Shown piece after piece: positions 1-6,032 of a stretch of 8,308 nucleotides of DNA. This DNA comes from Actinomycetes bacterium (GTDB lineage Bacteria > Actinomycetota > Actinomycetes > Actinomycetales > Microbacteriaceae). The stretch lies in the NCBI GenBank assembly GCA_023451265.1, contig JAEYAG010000255.1:1-8308 (forward strand). The letters run 5' to 3'. Every line of letters starts with the position of its first letter. The stretch's first letter is position 1. Position numbers and translations under genes: made by a program. The notes beneath the pieces are model-generated. The model searched no databases. It was not told the DNA's origin and saw nothing but the letters and a program-made list of their open reading frames with translations.

Positions 1-1298
1 AGCGACACGTTGTCGCGGTGCAGCCAGAAGTTGTGCCACCAGTCGCCGATCACGCGCCACTTGCGCTCCCACGACGGCATCGCCAGGCCGTGGTAGCCGC
101 GGTGCGCGCACCACGCGATGAAGCCCTTGAGCGCGATCTTGCCCGACTGGAACACGCCGTTGTACAGGCCCAGGCCCGCGACGGCGCCGAGGTTGTTGTG
201 GATGTACTCGCGCGGCACCTCGTCGCGCAGCACCGCCACGAGGTTCTTCGCGAGCAGCTTCGCCTGACGCACGGCGTGCTGCGCGTTCGGCACGCAGTAT
301 CCGCCCACGCCCTTGCCCGTGAGGTCGGGAACGGCGGACACGTCGCCGGCGGCCCAGGCACCCTCGACGATCTCGTCGGGCGTGCCGACGCGCAGGTCGG
401 CGCGGGTGCGGATGCGGCCACGCTCCTCGACCGGCAGGTCGCTGCCGCGGACGACCGTCGGGTTCGCCATGACACCGGCTGTCCAGACGATGAGATCGGT
501 CGGTAGCACCTCACCGGTCGACAGCTCGACGTTGCCGTCGACGGCGCCGGTGACCTGCGTGTCCAGGTGCACGTACGCGCCCCGCTTGGCGAGGTCCTTC
601 AGCACCCACTCGCTCGTCTTCAGCGACACCTCGGGCATGATCCGGCTCATCGCCTCGATCAGGTGGAAGTGCGTGTCCTCGAAGCGCAGCTGCGGGTAGT
701 CGCGCAGCAGCGACGACGCGAGCGCCCGCATCTCGGCGAAGACCTCGATGCCGGCGAAGCCGCCGCCGACCACGACGACCGTCAGCAGGCGGTCGCGCTC
801 CGGCCCGGGAGGCAGGTTCGCGGCACGGTCGAAGTTGGTGAGGATGCGGTCGCGGATCGCGACGGCCTCTTCGATCGTCTTCAGGCCGATCGCGTTGTCG
901 GCGATGCCGGGGATCGGGAACGTGCGCGAGACGGCGCCGGCGGTCACGACGATCTGGTCGTAGCTCTCCAGCCACGGCTCGCCCACCTCGGGCGTGATCG
1001 TCGCGGTCTTGTTCGCGTGGTCGATGCCGGTGACCTTCGCGGTGATGACGCGCGTCTTCTTCAGGTGACGGCGCAGGCCCACGACAACGTGGCGCGCCTC
1101 GATCTCGCCCGCGGCGACCTCGGGGAGGAACGGCTGGTACGTCATGTACGGCAGCGGGTCGACGATCGTGACCTCGGCCTCGCCCTTGCGCAGGTGCTTC
1201 TCGAGCTTCCACGCGGTGTAGAAACCGGCGTAGCCGCCGCCGACGATGAGGATCTTGGGCACGGCCGGGGACGCCGTGCTGGTCGCTGTGCTAGTCAC
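1..1298 (-). CDS. ndh: Type II NADH dehydrogenase (NDH-2), 3' end outside window
   Basis: Non-proton-pumping NADH:quinone oxidoreductase, an FAD flavoprotein on the inner face of the membrane that passes electrons from NADH to menaquinone. About 432 codons are present without a stop. Seen: N-terminal FAD-binding Rossmann motif GGGYAG at residues 20-25 after VPKILIV; a second nucleotide-binding motif GGGFAGIE at 178-185, whose terminal Glu fits NADH preference; the FAD-contacting AWAAGDV with G318-D319; then a VPNAQHAVRQAK stretch, resembling the quinone-site AQxAxQ region of the family. The tail is rich in Trp and aromatic residues (WWHNFWLH), as expected for the membrane-associating C-terminus. 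Start is GTG at 1298, the only in-frame start behind the AAGGAG at 1310-1315. It lies 20 bases after the protease stop, so it is probably the last or a late gene of that transcript. Family call is firm; only a few C-terminal residues seem missing. Confidence 0.93.
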   Translation of the reverse strand, partial: MTSTATSTASPAVPKILIVGGGYAGFYTAWKLEKHLRKGEAEVTIVDPLPYMTYQPFLPEVAAGEIEARHVVVGLRRHLKKTRVITAKVTGIDHANKTATITPEVGEPWLESYDQIVVTAGAVSRTFPIPGIADNAIGLKTIEEAVAIRDRILTNFDRAANLPPGPERDRLLTVVVVGGGFAGIEVFAEMRALASSLLRDYPQLRFEDTHFHLIEAMSRIMPEVSLKTSEWVLKDLAKRGAYVHLDTQVTGAVDGNVELSTGEVLPTDLIVWTAGVMANPTVVRGSDLPVEERGRIRTRADLRVGTPDEIVEGAWAAGDVSAVPDLTGKGVGGYCVPNAQHAVRQAKLLAKNLVAVLRDEVPREYIHNNLGAVAGLGLYNGVFQSGKIALKGFIAWCAHRGYHGLAMPSWERKWRVIGDWWHNFWLHRDNVS

Positions 1299-1309
1299 AG
1301 GGGGAAGTA

Positions 1310-1315
1310 CTCCTT
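1310..1315 (-). promoter_or_regulatory. Ribosome binding site of ndh
   Basis: AAGGAG on the minus strand, a perfect Shine-Dalgarno core, 11 bases before the GTG at 1298. The spacing is long but no other start codon lies nearer in frame. It sits inside the 20-base gap after the protease gene, so ndh can be translated independently from the shared message. Confidence 0.75.
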
Positions 1316-1318
1316 GGA

Positions 1319-2674
1319 TCAACGGCTCGGAGTGCGGTGGGCTCGTTCCGATCTGATGCGCCGGGCAGCAGCAGTGACGCCGAGCGCGACCAGTATAGCC
1401 GCCAGGGTGGCACCCACGAGCGGCACCGTGCCATAGCGGAGGGTGTCCGCGCTCGGCAGCAGCGGTGATCTGCGCTCCACCTGGTCGGCCTTCGGCAGCG
1501 GATCCAGCTGCACCGGGGTCGCCGTCGGTGTCGGCTGGGGCGCCGCTTCGGCCCGCCGATACAGCCGGATCCACTCCTCCAGCGTCGGGCCCGGCAGCGG
1601 GCTCGCGCTCACGGTCGGGACGCTCGCCGAGACCGCCGCGGCGGCATCGATCAGCCCGAATCCGTACGTCGGGTCCGGGACGCGGCTGGCCCCTGCGGCG
1701 GGCTTCGCGGTCTTCAGGATCCGGTTGATCACGTTGTTCGCGTCGAGCTCGGGATGCGCCGAGCGCACCAGAGCGGCGATGCCGGCGACGATGGGCGCCG
1801 CGCCGCTCGTGCCGCTCCACTCCACGATCTGCCCGTCCGCCGAGACGCCCAGCAGCTGTTCGCTCGGCGCGGAGATGCCGATCGTGATCCCCTGCGTCGA
1901 CGCCTCGACGCTGGCGGCCCCGGCCCGGTTCACCCCGCCGACCGTCAGCACGCCGGGGATCGTCGCGGGCGCGCCGACTTGATCGGTGCCCGTCCCCCGG
2001 TTGCCGGCCGCGACGACGACCACGACGTCATGATCGAACGCGTATTGGAACGCGGTGTCCCACAGCGGATCCCACGTCAGCGTGTTCGTCGTGAACGACA
2101 GGTTGATGACGTCGGCGCCGTGATCGACGGCCCACGTCATCGCGTCGGCGACCTGCTGCACGAAGGGCACCGAGGATGCCGCCCCGAACCCGATCGAGAT
2201 CGACAGCAGACTCGCCTCGGGCGCGACCCCGATCATCCCGGTCTCCGCGCCGGTGCCGCGTGCCGCGGCGAGCGAGGCCACCCAGCTGCCATGGTTGCCG
2301 TCCACCGCGCCGACCGGCGTCCGGCCATCGGAGGATCCCGTGCCGGAGAAGTCCGCTCCCCCGACGACGGCGCCGGAGAACTCGACCGGGTTGCGCCCGA
2401 TGCCGGTGTCGATGATGGCGATCGTCGTTCCCTTGCCCTTCGTGGTCTCCCACGCCGTGCGCACGCCGTACTCGTCGAGCCAGTACTCGGCGGCGCGCAC
2501 CGGATCGGTCTCTGCGGCCGGTGGGGTCACCCCTGCGGGCGCCGTGACCTCCGTCGGCGGCGACACCTCGGCGGGCGCGGTGACCGCGGCAGCCGCCGGG
2601 GTCGCCCCGACGCCCGCGGCGCTCGCGAGGACGAGCGCGCCGGCCACGAGAAGGCGTGCGGCGCGGGCCGTCAT
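1319..2674 (-). CDS. Secreted, membrane-anchored S8 (subtilisin-like) serine protease, mycosin-like layout
   Basis: 451 residues. Secreted subtilase anchored by its C-terminus, expected to act outside the membrane. Seen: signal peptide at about 1-30 (basic start, Ala/Leu core, ATPAAAA end); a Pro/Val/Thr-rich segment made of two 12-residue repeats at 31-54; catalytic domain about 60-350 with Asp89 (AIIDTGIG), His128 (GNHGSWVASL), oxyanion Asn225 (VAAGN) and Ser290 (GTSGAAPIVAG); a Pro/Thr-rich linker about 352-400; a transmembrane helix about 417-436; and a short Arg-rich cytoplasmic tail. This layout resembles the mycosins of type VII secretion, but no ESX gene is present here, so a secretion role is not supported. 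The ATG at 2674 overlaps the stop of the DUF501 gene as ATGA, which implies translational coupling; only a weak purine stretch precedes it. The substrate is unknown. Confidence 0.92.
   Translation of the reverse strand: MTARAARLLVAGALVLASAAGVGATPAAAAVTAPAEVSPPTEVTAPAGVTPPAAETDPVRAAEYWLDEYGVRTAWETTKGKGTTIAIIDTGIGRNPVEFSGAVVGGADFSGTGSSDGRTPVGAVDGNHGSWVASLAAARGTGAETGMIGVAPEASLLSISIGFGAASSVPFVQQVADAMTWAVDHGADVINLSFTTNTLTWDPLWDTAFQYAFDHDVVVVVAAGNRGTGTDQVGAPATIPGVLTVGGVNRAGAASVEASTQGITIGISAPSEQLLGVSADGQIVEWSGTSGAAPIVAGIAALVRSAHPELDANNVINRILKTAKPAAGASRVPDPTYGFGLIDAAAAVSASVPTVSASPLPGPTLEEWIRLYRRAEAAPQPTPTATPVQLDPLPKADQVERRSPLLPSADTLRYGTVPLVGATLAAILVALGVTAAARRIRSERAHRTPSR
2513..2584 (-). repeat. Tandem 36-base repeat coding for a 12-residue Pro-rich motif (2 copies)
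   Basis: Residues 31-42 (VTAPAEVSPPTE) and 43-54 (VTAPAGVTPPAA) of the S8 protease are two copies of one 12-residue unit. They lie directly after the predicted signal peptide and before the catalytic domain. They probably form a flexible extracytoplasmic spacer; copy number may vary between strains. Confidence 0.7.
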
Positions 2675-3210
2675 GCCGCTCTACCGCGCGGCTGCGCGCA
2701 CGTGCACCGCTGCGGCGACCAGTCGCCGCGTTCCAGGGCGAGATCGCCGATCGGGTTCACGCCGGGGCCGGCGGCCAGCGCGTGGCCGGCGAGGGCGTGC
2801 AGGCACTTCACGCGCGTCGGCATCCCCCCGGCGGAGATCCCCTCGATCTCGGGAACCTCGCCGTACACCGCCCGATCGGACAGGTACGCCTCGTGCGCGG
2901 CGGCGTACGCGGCGGCCACGTCGGCATCGTCCTCGAGCAGGTCGGAGAACTCGCGCATGACCTGCGTCGCCTCCAGCGCCGACATCGCCGCCGTCGCGCC
3001 GGGGTGGGTCAGGTAGTAGAACGTCGGGAACGGTGTGCCGTCCGGCAGCCGCGGCTCGGTGGCGACGACCGCGGGGTTGCCGCACACGCAGCGCGCCGCG
3101 ATGCCTACGACTCCGCGCATCGGCCGCCCGAGCTGCGCGCGCATGACCTCGAGGTCGGCGGCGGTCGCCTCGGTCAGCGCGGGGTGGGTGTTCGACTGCG
3201 GATGGGGCAC
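2671..3210 (-). CDS. DUF501 family protein
   Basis: 179 residues, of a conserved actinobacterial family of unknown biochemical function that in mycobacteria also follows the eno and ftsB-like genes. Seen: the start of the domain AQLGRPMRGVVGIAARCVCG (25-44) with a Cys-x-Cys pair (C41, C43); a central FPTFYYLTHPG; then the most characteristic block, GGMPTRVKCLHALAGH at 128-143, followed by GPGVNPIGD, and a second Cys-x-Cys near the end (C169, C171). The four paired Cys plus H69, C136, H138 and H143 could bind a metal; that is inference. Start is GTG at 3210: an in-frame TAG lies upstream, and GGAG is only two bases before the GTG, so initiation is not obvious; the ATG of residue 23 would cut into the domain. 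No signal peptide or membrane helix, so cytoplasmic. It lies 41 bases after ftsB and overlaps the protease gene by four bases. Confidence 0.9.
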   Translation of the reverse strand: MPHPQSNTHPALTEATAADLEVMRAQLGRPMRGVVGIAARCVCGNPAVVATEPRLPDGTPFPTFYYLTHPGATAAMSALEATQVMREFSDLLEDDADVAAAYAAAHEAYLSDRAVYGEVPEIEGISAGGMPTRVKCLHALAGHALAAGPGVNPIGDLALERGDWSPQRCTCAQPRGRAA

Positions 3211-3251
3211 CGCTCCAGGCTACCGGCGGCGGCTGATCCCGCGCTGAGCCG

Positions 3252-3812
3252 TCACTGCGCGGGGTCGGTCCCCGACTCGGCGGGTCCCGTCGCCGTCTGG
3301 GTGAGTCCCGCGCCGGTGACCGAGCGGACGAGCTGGGACATCCAGTCCACCCGGGTCTGCTCGACCTCGTCGCTGACGGCGGTCTGCTCCGGCGGGATCG
3401 CGGTGTCGGGCAGGTCGTCGTCGATCAGGTAGACCACCTCGCCGGGCTGGAAGTAGTACAGCCGGGCGCGCGCCTGCGAGGCGATGTAGGCCGGGTCGAC
3501 CCAGCGGTCCTTCTCCTGCTGCAGCTGGGCGACCTGCTCCCTCGTGACCTCGACGGAATTCTCCAGCGCGGCGATCTGCTGCCGCTGCCCGAGATAGGTC
3601 CCGACCGTCGGCACGAGGACGAACACCGCGAGGACGACCAGTCCCAGCATGATGCCGGTGAACGCCGAGAACCGGATGCCGCCGGCCCACTCCCGCACGT
3701 CCACCCGCCCCCGGGTGCGGGCGCTGCCCGAGCCCTCCCCGGCACCGCGGCCGCCCCCGGACGCACGAAGAGAGGGAGCCGGCGCGGCGCGTCCGGCTCC
3801 CTCTCTCGTCAT
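3252..3812 (-). CDS. ftsB: FtsB/DivIC-like septum formation initiator family protein
   Basis: 186 residues if the ATG at 3812 is used. Bitopic division protein expected to join the divisome complex with FtsQ/FtsL-type partners. Seen: a low-complexity Gly/Ala/Arg N-terminus (1-38), a membrane helix at about 52-72 (IMLGLVVLAVFVLVPTV), a coiled coil at about 76-103 (QRQQIAALENSVEVTREQVA...), then the family signature WVDPAYIASQARARLYYFQPGE (104-125, of which the DPAYI...ARARL part is most telling) and an acidic, Thr-rich extracytoplasmic tail. The start is uncertain: codons 3-15 of this reading lie inside a 14-bp perfect hairpin (3769-3806), which looks non-coding. In-frame GTG codons at 3704 and 3698 (residues 37 and 39) would give about 150 residues and keep the whole helix and coiled coil. 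It lies behind eno and before the DUF501 gene, the usual actinobacterial order. Confidence 0.88.
   Translation of the reverse strand: MTREGAGRAAPAPSLRASGGGRGAGEGSGSARTRGRVDVREWAGGIRFSAFTGIMLGLVVLAVFVLVPTVGTYLGQRQQIAALENSVEVTREQVAQLQQEKDRWVDPAYIASQARARLYYFQPGEVVYLIDDDLPDTAIPPEQTAVSDEVEQTRVDWMSQLVRSVTGAGLTQTATGPAESGTDPAQ
3769..3806 (-). terminator. Strong inverted repeat between eno and ftsB, possible terminator or attenuator
   Basis: Perfect 14-bp stem: arm 3769-3782 (AGAGAGGGAGCCGG) pairs with 3793-3806 (CCGGCTCCCTCTCT) across a 10-base loop. On the minus strand it lies about 80 bases after the eno stop and is followed by TTCG rather than a T run, as is common in actinobacterial terminators. 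It overlaps the first codons of ftsB when the ATG at 3812 is taken as start. It may end most eno transcripts, or act as an attenuator if the downstream genes are co-transcribed. Confidence 0.6.
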
Positions 3813-3834
3813 GCGGTCCAGCCTACGTGGCGAT

Positions 3835-3865
3835 CGTCCGTGTGCACGGACGGCGCCACGCGCCG
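3835..3865 (-). repeat. Two further short inverted repeats downstream of eno
   Basis: CGTCCGTG (3835-3842) and CACGGACG (3845-3852) form a perfect 8-bp palindrome around TG, and CGGCGC (3851-3856) with GCGCCG (3860-3865) forms a 6-bp stem with a 3-base loop. They share two bases, so in RNA their outer pairs compete. With the 14-bp hairpin at 3769-3806 they fill most of the eno-ftsB gap, which suggests a region shaped by RNA structure. No function is shown. Confidence 0.45.
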
Positions 3866-3885
3866 GAAGGATACTCAGCCTCTGC

Positions 3886-5166
3886 TCAGCCCTTGAAACG
3901 CGGGAACGCGCCGCGGCCGGCGAAGACCGCGGCATCCCCCAGCTCTTCTTCGATGCGCAGCAGCTGGTTGTACTTCGCGACGCGCTCGCTGCGGGCGGGG
4001 GCACCGGTCTTGATCTGGCCGGCGTTCACGGCGACGGCGAGGTCGGCGATCGTGGTGTCCTCGGTCTCGCCGGAGCGGTGCGAGAGCATCGAGCGGTAGC
4101 CGTTCTGGGTGGCCAGGGCGATGGCATCCAGCGTCTCGGACAGCGTGCCGATCTGGTTGACCTTCACGAGCAGCGCGTTCGCGACGCCCAGGTCGATGCC
4201 CTTCTGCAGGCGGACCGGGTTGGTGACGAACAGGTCGTCGCCGACGAGCTGGACCTTCGAGCCGATGACGTCGGTGAGGTGCTTCCACGCGTCCCAGTCG
4301 TCCTCGGCGAGGGCGTCCTCGATCGTGACGACGGGGTAGTTCGCGACGAGGTCGGCGAAGTAGTCGGTGAGCTTCTCGGCCGACCACGCCTTGCCCTCGA
4401 CGGTGTAGACGCCGTCCGTGAAGAACTCGGTGGCGGCGACGTCGAGGCCGACGCCGATGTCCTTGCCCGGGGTGAATCCGGCCTTCTCGATCGCCTTGAT
4501 GAGGAAGTCGAGGCCCTCGCGGTTGCTCGGCAGGTCGGGCGCGAACCCGCCCTCGTCGCCGAGGCCCGTGTTGAAGCCCGCGGCCTTCAGTGCGCCCTTG
4601 AGGACGGGGTAGACCTCGGTGCCCCAGCGGAGCGACTCGGCGTACGTCTCGGCGCCGATGGGCGCGAGGAAGTACTCCTGGAAGTCGATGCCGTTGTCGG
4701 CGTGCTCGCCGCCGTTGATGACGTTGAACAGCGGGACGGGCAGCACGAGCGCGTTGGGTCCGCCGAGGTAGCGGAACAGGGGCAGGTCGGCGCTGTCGGC
4801 GGCGGCCTTGGCGACGGCGAGGCTGACGCCCAGGATCGCGTTCGCGCCGGTGCGCGACTTGTTCTCGGTGCCGTCGGTCTCGATGAGGATCTCGTCGATG
4901 ACGCGCTGCTCGCTCGCCTCGACGCCCTCGATGGCCGGGCCGAGCTCGTCGATGACGGCGGCGACGGCCTTCAGCACGCCCTTGCCGCCGTACCGGCTCT
5001 TGTCGCCGTCGCGCAGCTCGTACGCCTCGAACGCGCCGGTGGATGCGCCGGAGGGGACGGCCGCGCGCTGGACGATGCCGTCGTCGAGCAGAACCTCCAC
5101 TTCGACGGTCGGGTTGCCACGCGAATCCAGGATCTCGCGTGCGCCTACAGCCTCGATCAGTGCCAC
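3886..5166 (-). CDS. eno: Enolase (phosphopyruvate hydratase)
   Basis: 426 residues, the usual bacterial length. Cytoplasmic glycolytic enzyme that interconverts 2-phosphoglycerate and phosphoenolpyruvate with Mg2+; also part of RNA-degrading complexes in some bacteria. Seen (numbering from the GTG): EILDSRGNPTVEVEV at 11-25, the flexible loop PSGASTG 38-44, H155 in GEHADNG, catalytic acid/base region GLGDEGGFAP with E205, Mg2+ ligands D242, E283 and D310, catalytic Lys335 in LLVKVNQIGTL, the signature SHRSGETED at 362-370 and K386 in GQIKTGAP. Start is GTG at 5166: homologues begin (M)ALIEAVGAREILDSRG, and AAGGAG lies six bases upstream. A longer reading to an ATG at 5268 adds 34 unconserved residues and covers the promoter, so it was rejected. 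All key residues are intact. Confidence 0.98.
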   Translation of the reverse strand: MALIEAVGAREILDSRGNPTVEVEVLLDDGIVQRAAVPSGASTGAFEAYELRDGDKSRYGGKGVLKAVAAVIDELGPAIEGVEASEQRVIDEILIETDGTENKSRTGANAILGVSLAVAKAAADSADLPLFRYLGGPNALVLPVPLFNVINGGEHADNGIDFQEYFLAPIGAETYAESLRWGTEVYPVLKGALKAAGFNTGLGDEGGFAPDLPSNREGLDFLIKAIEKAGFTPGKDIGVGLDVAATEFFTDGVYTVEGKAWSAEKLTDYFADLVANYPVVTIEDALAEDDWDAWKHLTDVIGSKVQLVGDDLFVTNPVRLQKGIDLGVANALLVKVNQIGTLSETLDAIALATQNGYRSMLSHRSGETEDTTIADLAVAVNAGQIKTGAPARSERVAKYNQLLRIEEELGDAAVFAGRGAFPRFKG

Positions 5167-5172
5167 AGGGGA

Positions 5173-5178
5173 CTCCTT
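5173..5178 (-). promoter_or_regulatory. Ribosome binding site that fixes the GTG start of eno
   Basis: AAGGAG on the minus strand, six bases before the GTG at 5166. It is the best Shine-Dalgarno in the window, as expected for a highly expressed enzyme, and decides the start against the longer in-frame ATG at 5268. Confidence 0.85.
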
Positions 5179-5221
5179 GCTTGTGGAAGGTGGATCTCGG
5201 AGCGTCGTCGGTCCGGTTTCG

Positions 5222-5249
5222 AGCATAGTGAAGCGGATGCCGGGGTCAC
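5222..5249 (-). promoter_or_regulatory. Putative eno promoter (-35 GTGACC, -10 TATGCT)
   Basis: On the minus strand GTGACC (5249-5244) and TATGCT (5227-5222) are separated by 16 bases, a reasonable housekeeping sigma-70-type pair. It would start transcription near 5215, giving a leader of about 50 bases before the GTG at 5166. The -35 box lies in the palindrome GTCAC-AGTG-GTGAC (5245-5258), which could be a regulator site. The rest of the gap up to the methyltransferase stop at 5317 shows nothing recognisable. Assigned by eye. Confidence 0.4.
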
Positions 5250-5258
5250 AGTGGTGAC
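5245..5258. repeat. Small palindrome overlapping the putative eno -35 box
   Basis: GTCAC (5245-5249), four-base spacer AGTG, GTGAC (5254-5258): a perfect 5-bp inverted repeat. It is short enough to occur by chance, but its position on the proposed promoter makes it a candidate operator. It does not match the CRP consensus (TGTGA, six bases, TCACA). Confidence 0.3.
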
Positions 5259-5316
5259 GCCGGATCAAGTCCGTGGGTTACGTCCGTGTGGGTGGTGCGG
5301 GGTCGCGCGCGCCGGC

Positions 5317-5994
5317 TCAAGCGAGGACGGCGAGCGCGATGCCGTCCCACCCCTTGGCATCCAGCGTCTGCAGCGCCGTCGCGTCGAAGCGGGGGTCGTC
5401 GCGCAGCATCGCAAGTCCCGCGCGGACGCCCGCGACCTGTGCGCTGTCGTCGGCCGGGTCGGCGACCCGACCCGAGCGCACGACGTTGTCGACGATGACG
5501 AGCGCGCCGGGGCGGCCCAGGCGCGCCGCCCAATGGAGGTATATCGTGTTGGACTCCTTGTCAGCGTCGATGAAGACGAGGTCGAACGGCGCGGCATCCT
5601 CGAGCGTCGGCAGCACATCCGCACCACGGCCGACGCGGATCTCGACCTTCTCCCCCACACCCGCCCGATCGATGCTCGCCCGCGCGACGGCGGCGTGCGC
5701 GGGCTCGGCCTCGATCGTGATGACGCGTCCCCCGTCGGGCAGCGCCCGGGCGAGCCAGATCGTCGAATACCCGCCGAGCGTGCCGATCTCGAGCACGCGA
5801 CGCGCGCCGATCGCCCGCGCGAGCAGGTGCAGCAGCTTGCCGCCCGTCGGCGCGACCTCGATGTCGGGCATCCCGGCGGCCTGCTGGTCGGCGACAGCGG
5901 ATGCCAGCGCCGGATCTTCACCGATCAGGGTGTCGACGAGGTAACGGTCGACGGCATCCGCGGCGTCCGCACTCAGCGGCATGGGTTCGCTCAT
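5317..5994 (-). CDS. Class I SAM-dependent O-methyltransferase (caffeoyl-CoA/catechol type, family 3)
   Basis: 225 residues from the ATG at 5994. Transfers a methyl group from S-adenosylmethionine to a hydroxyl, in this family usually with a divalent cation; the substrate cannot be read from sequence. Seen: SAM-binding VLEIGTLGGYST (67-78), acidic residue E95 ending the next strand (ITIEAEP), the metal-site block VFIDADK (140-146) and IVDNVVRSGRV with D169-N170, and the family's GxxxARxxLARAIGARRVLEIG-like approach helix. No signal peptide, so cytoplasmic. A GTG at 6036 would give 239 residues and overlap the lacI stop as GTGA; the extra 14 residues look unlike the family, so the ATG is preferred, though neither start has a clear ribosome binding site. 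Either way it sits directly behind lacI and is probably co-transcribed. Mycobacterial relatives are about 215-220 residues. Confidence 0.9.
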   Translation of the reverse strand: MSEPMPLSADAADAVDRYLVDTLIGEDPALASAVADQQAAGMPDIEVAPTGGKLLHLLARAIGARRVLEIGTLGGYSTIWLARALPDGGRVITIEAEPAHAAVARASIDRAGVGEKVEIRVGRGADVLPTLEDAAPFDLVFIDADKESNTIYLHWAARLGRPGALVIVDNVVRSGRVADPADDSAQVAGVRAGLAMLRDDPRFDATALQTLDAKGWDGIALAVLA

Positions 5995-6032
5995 GCCGTC
6001 AGCCAACCCGCCCCGCGAGCGCGCGTCAACAG

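Noticed and set aside
1754..3016. 420-codon plus-strand open frame opposite the protease and DUF501 genes
   Set aside because: Arg-rich composition and no recognisable domain; the opposite strand has an intact catalytic triad and family signatures.
3813..4004. Extension of ftsB to an ATG at 4004 inside eno
   Set aside because: The added 64 residues are antisense-like, overlap the enolase C-terminus by over 100 bases and contain the inverted repeats.
5167..5268. N-terminal extension of enolase to an ATG at 5268
   Set aside because: Adds 34 residues absent from the family, ignores the AAGGAG six bases before GTG 5166 and covers the putative promoter.
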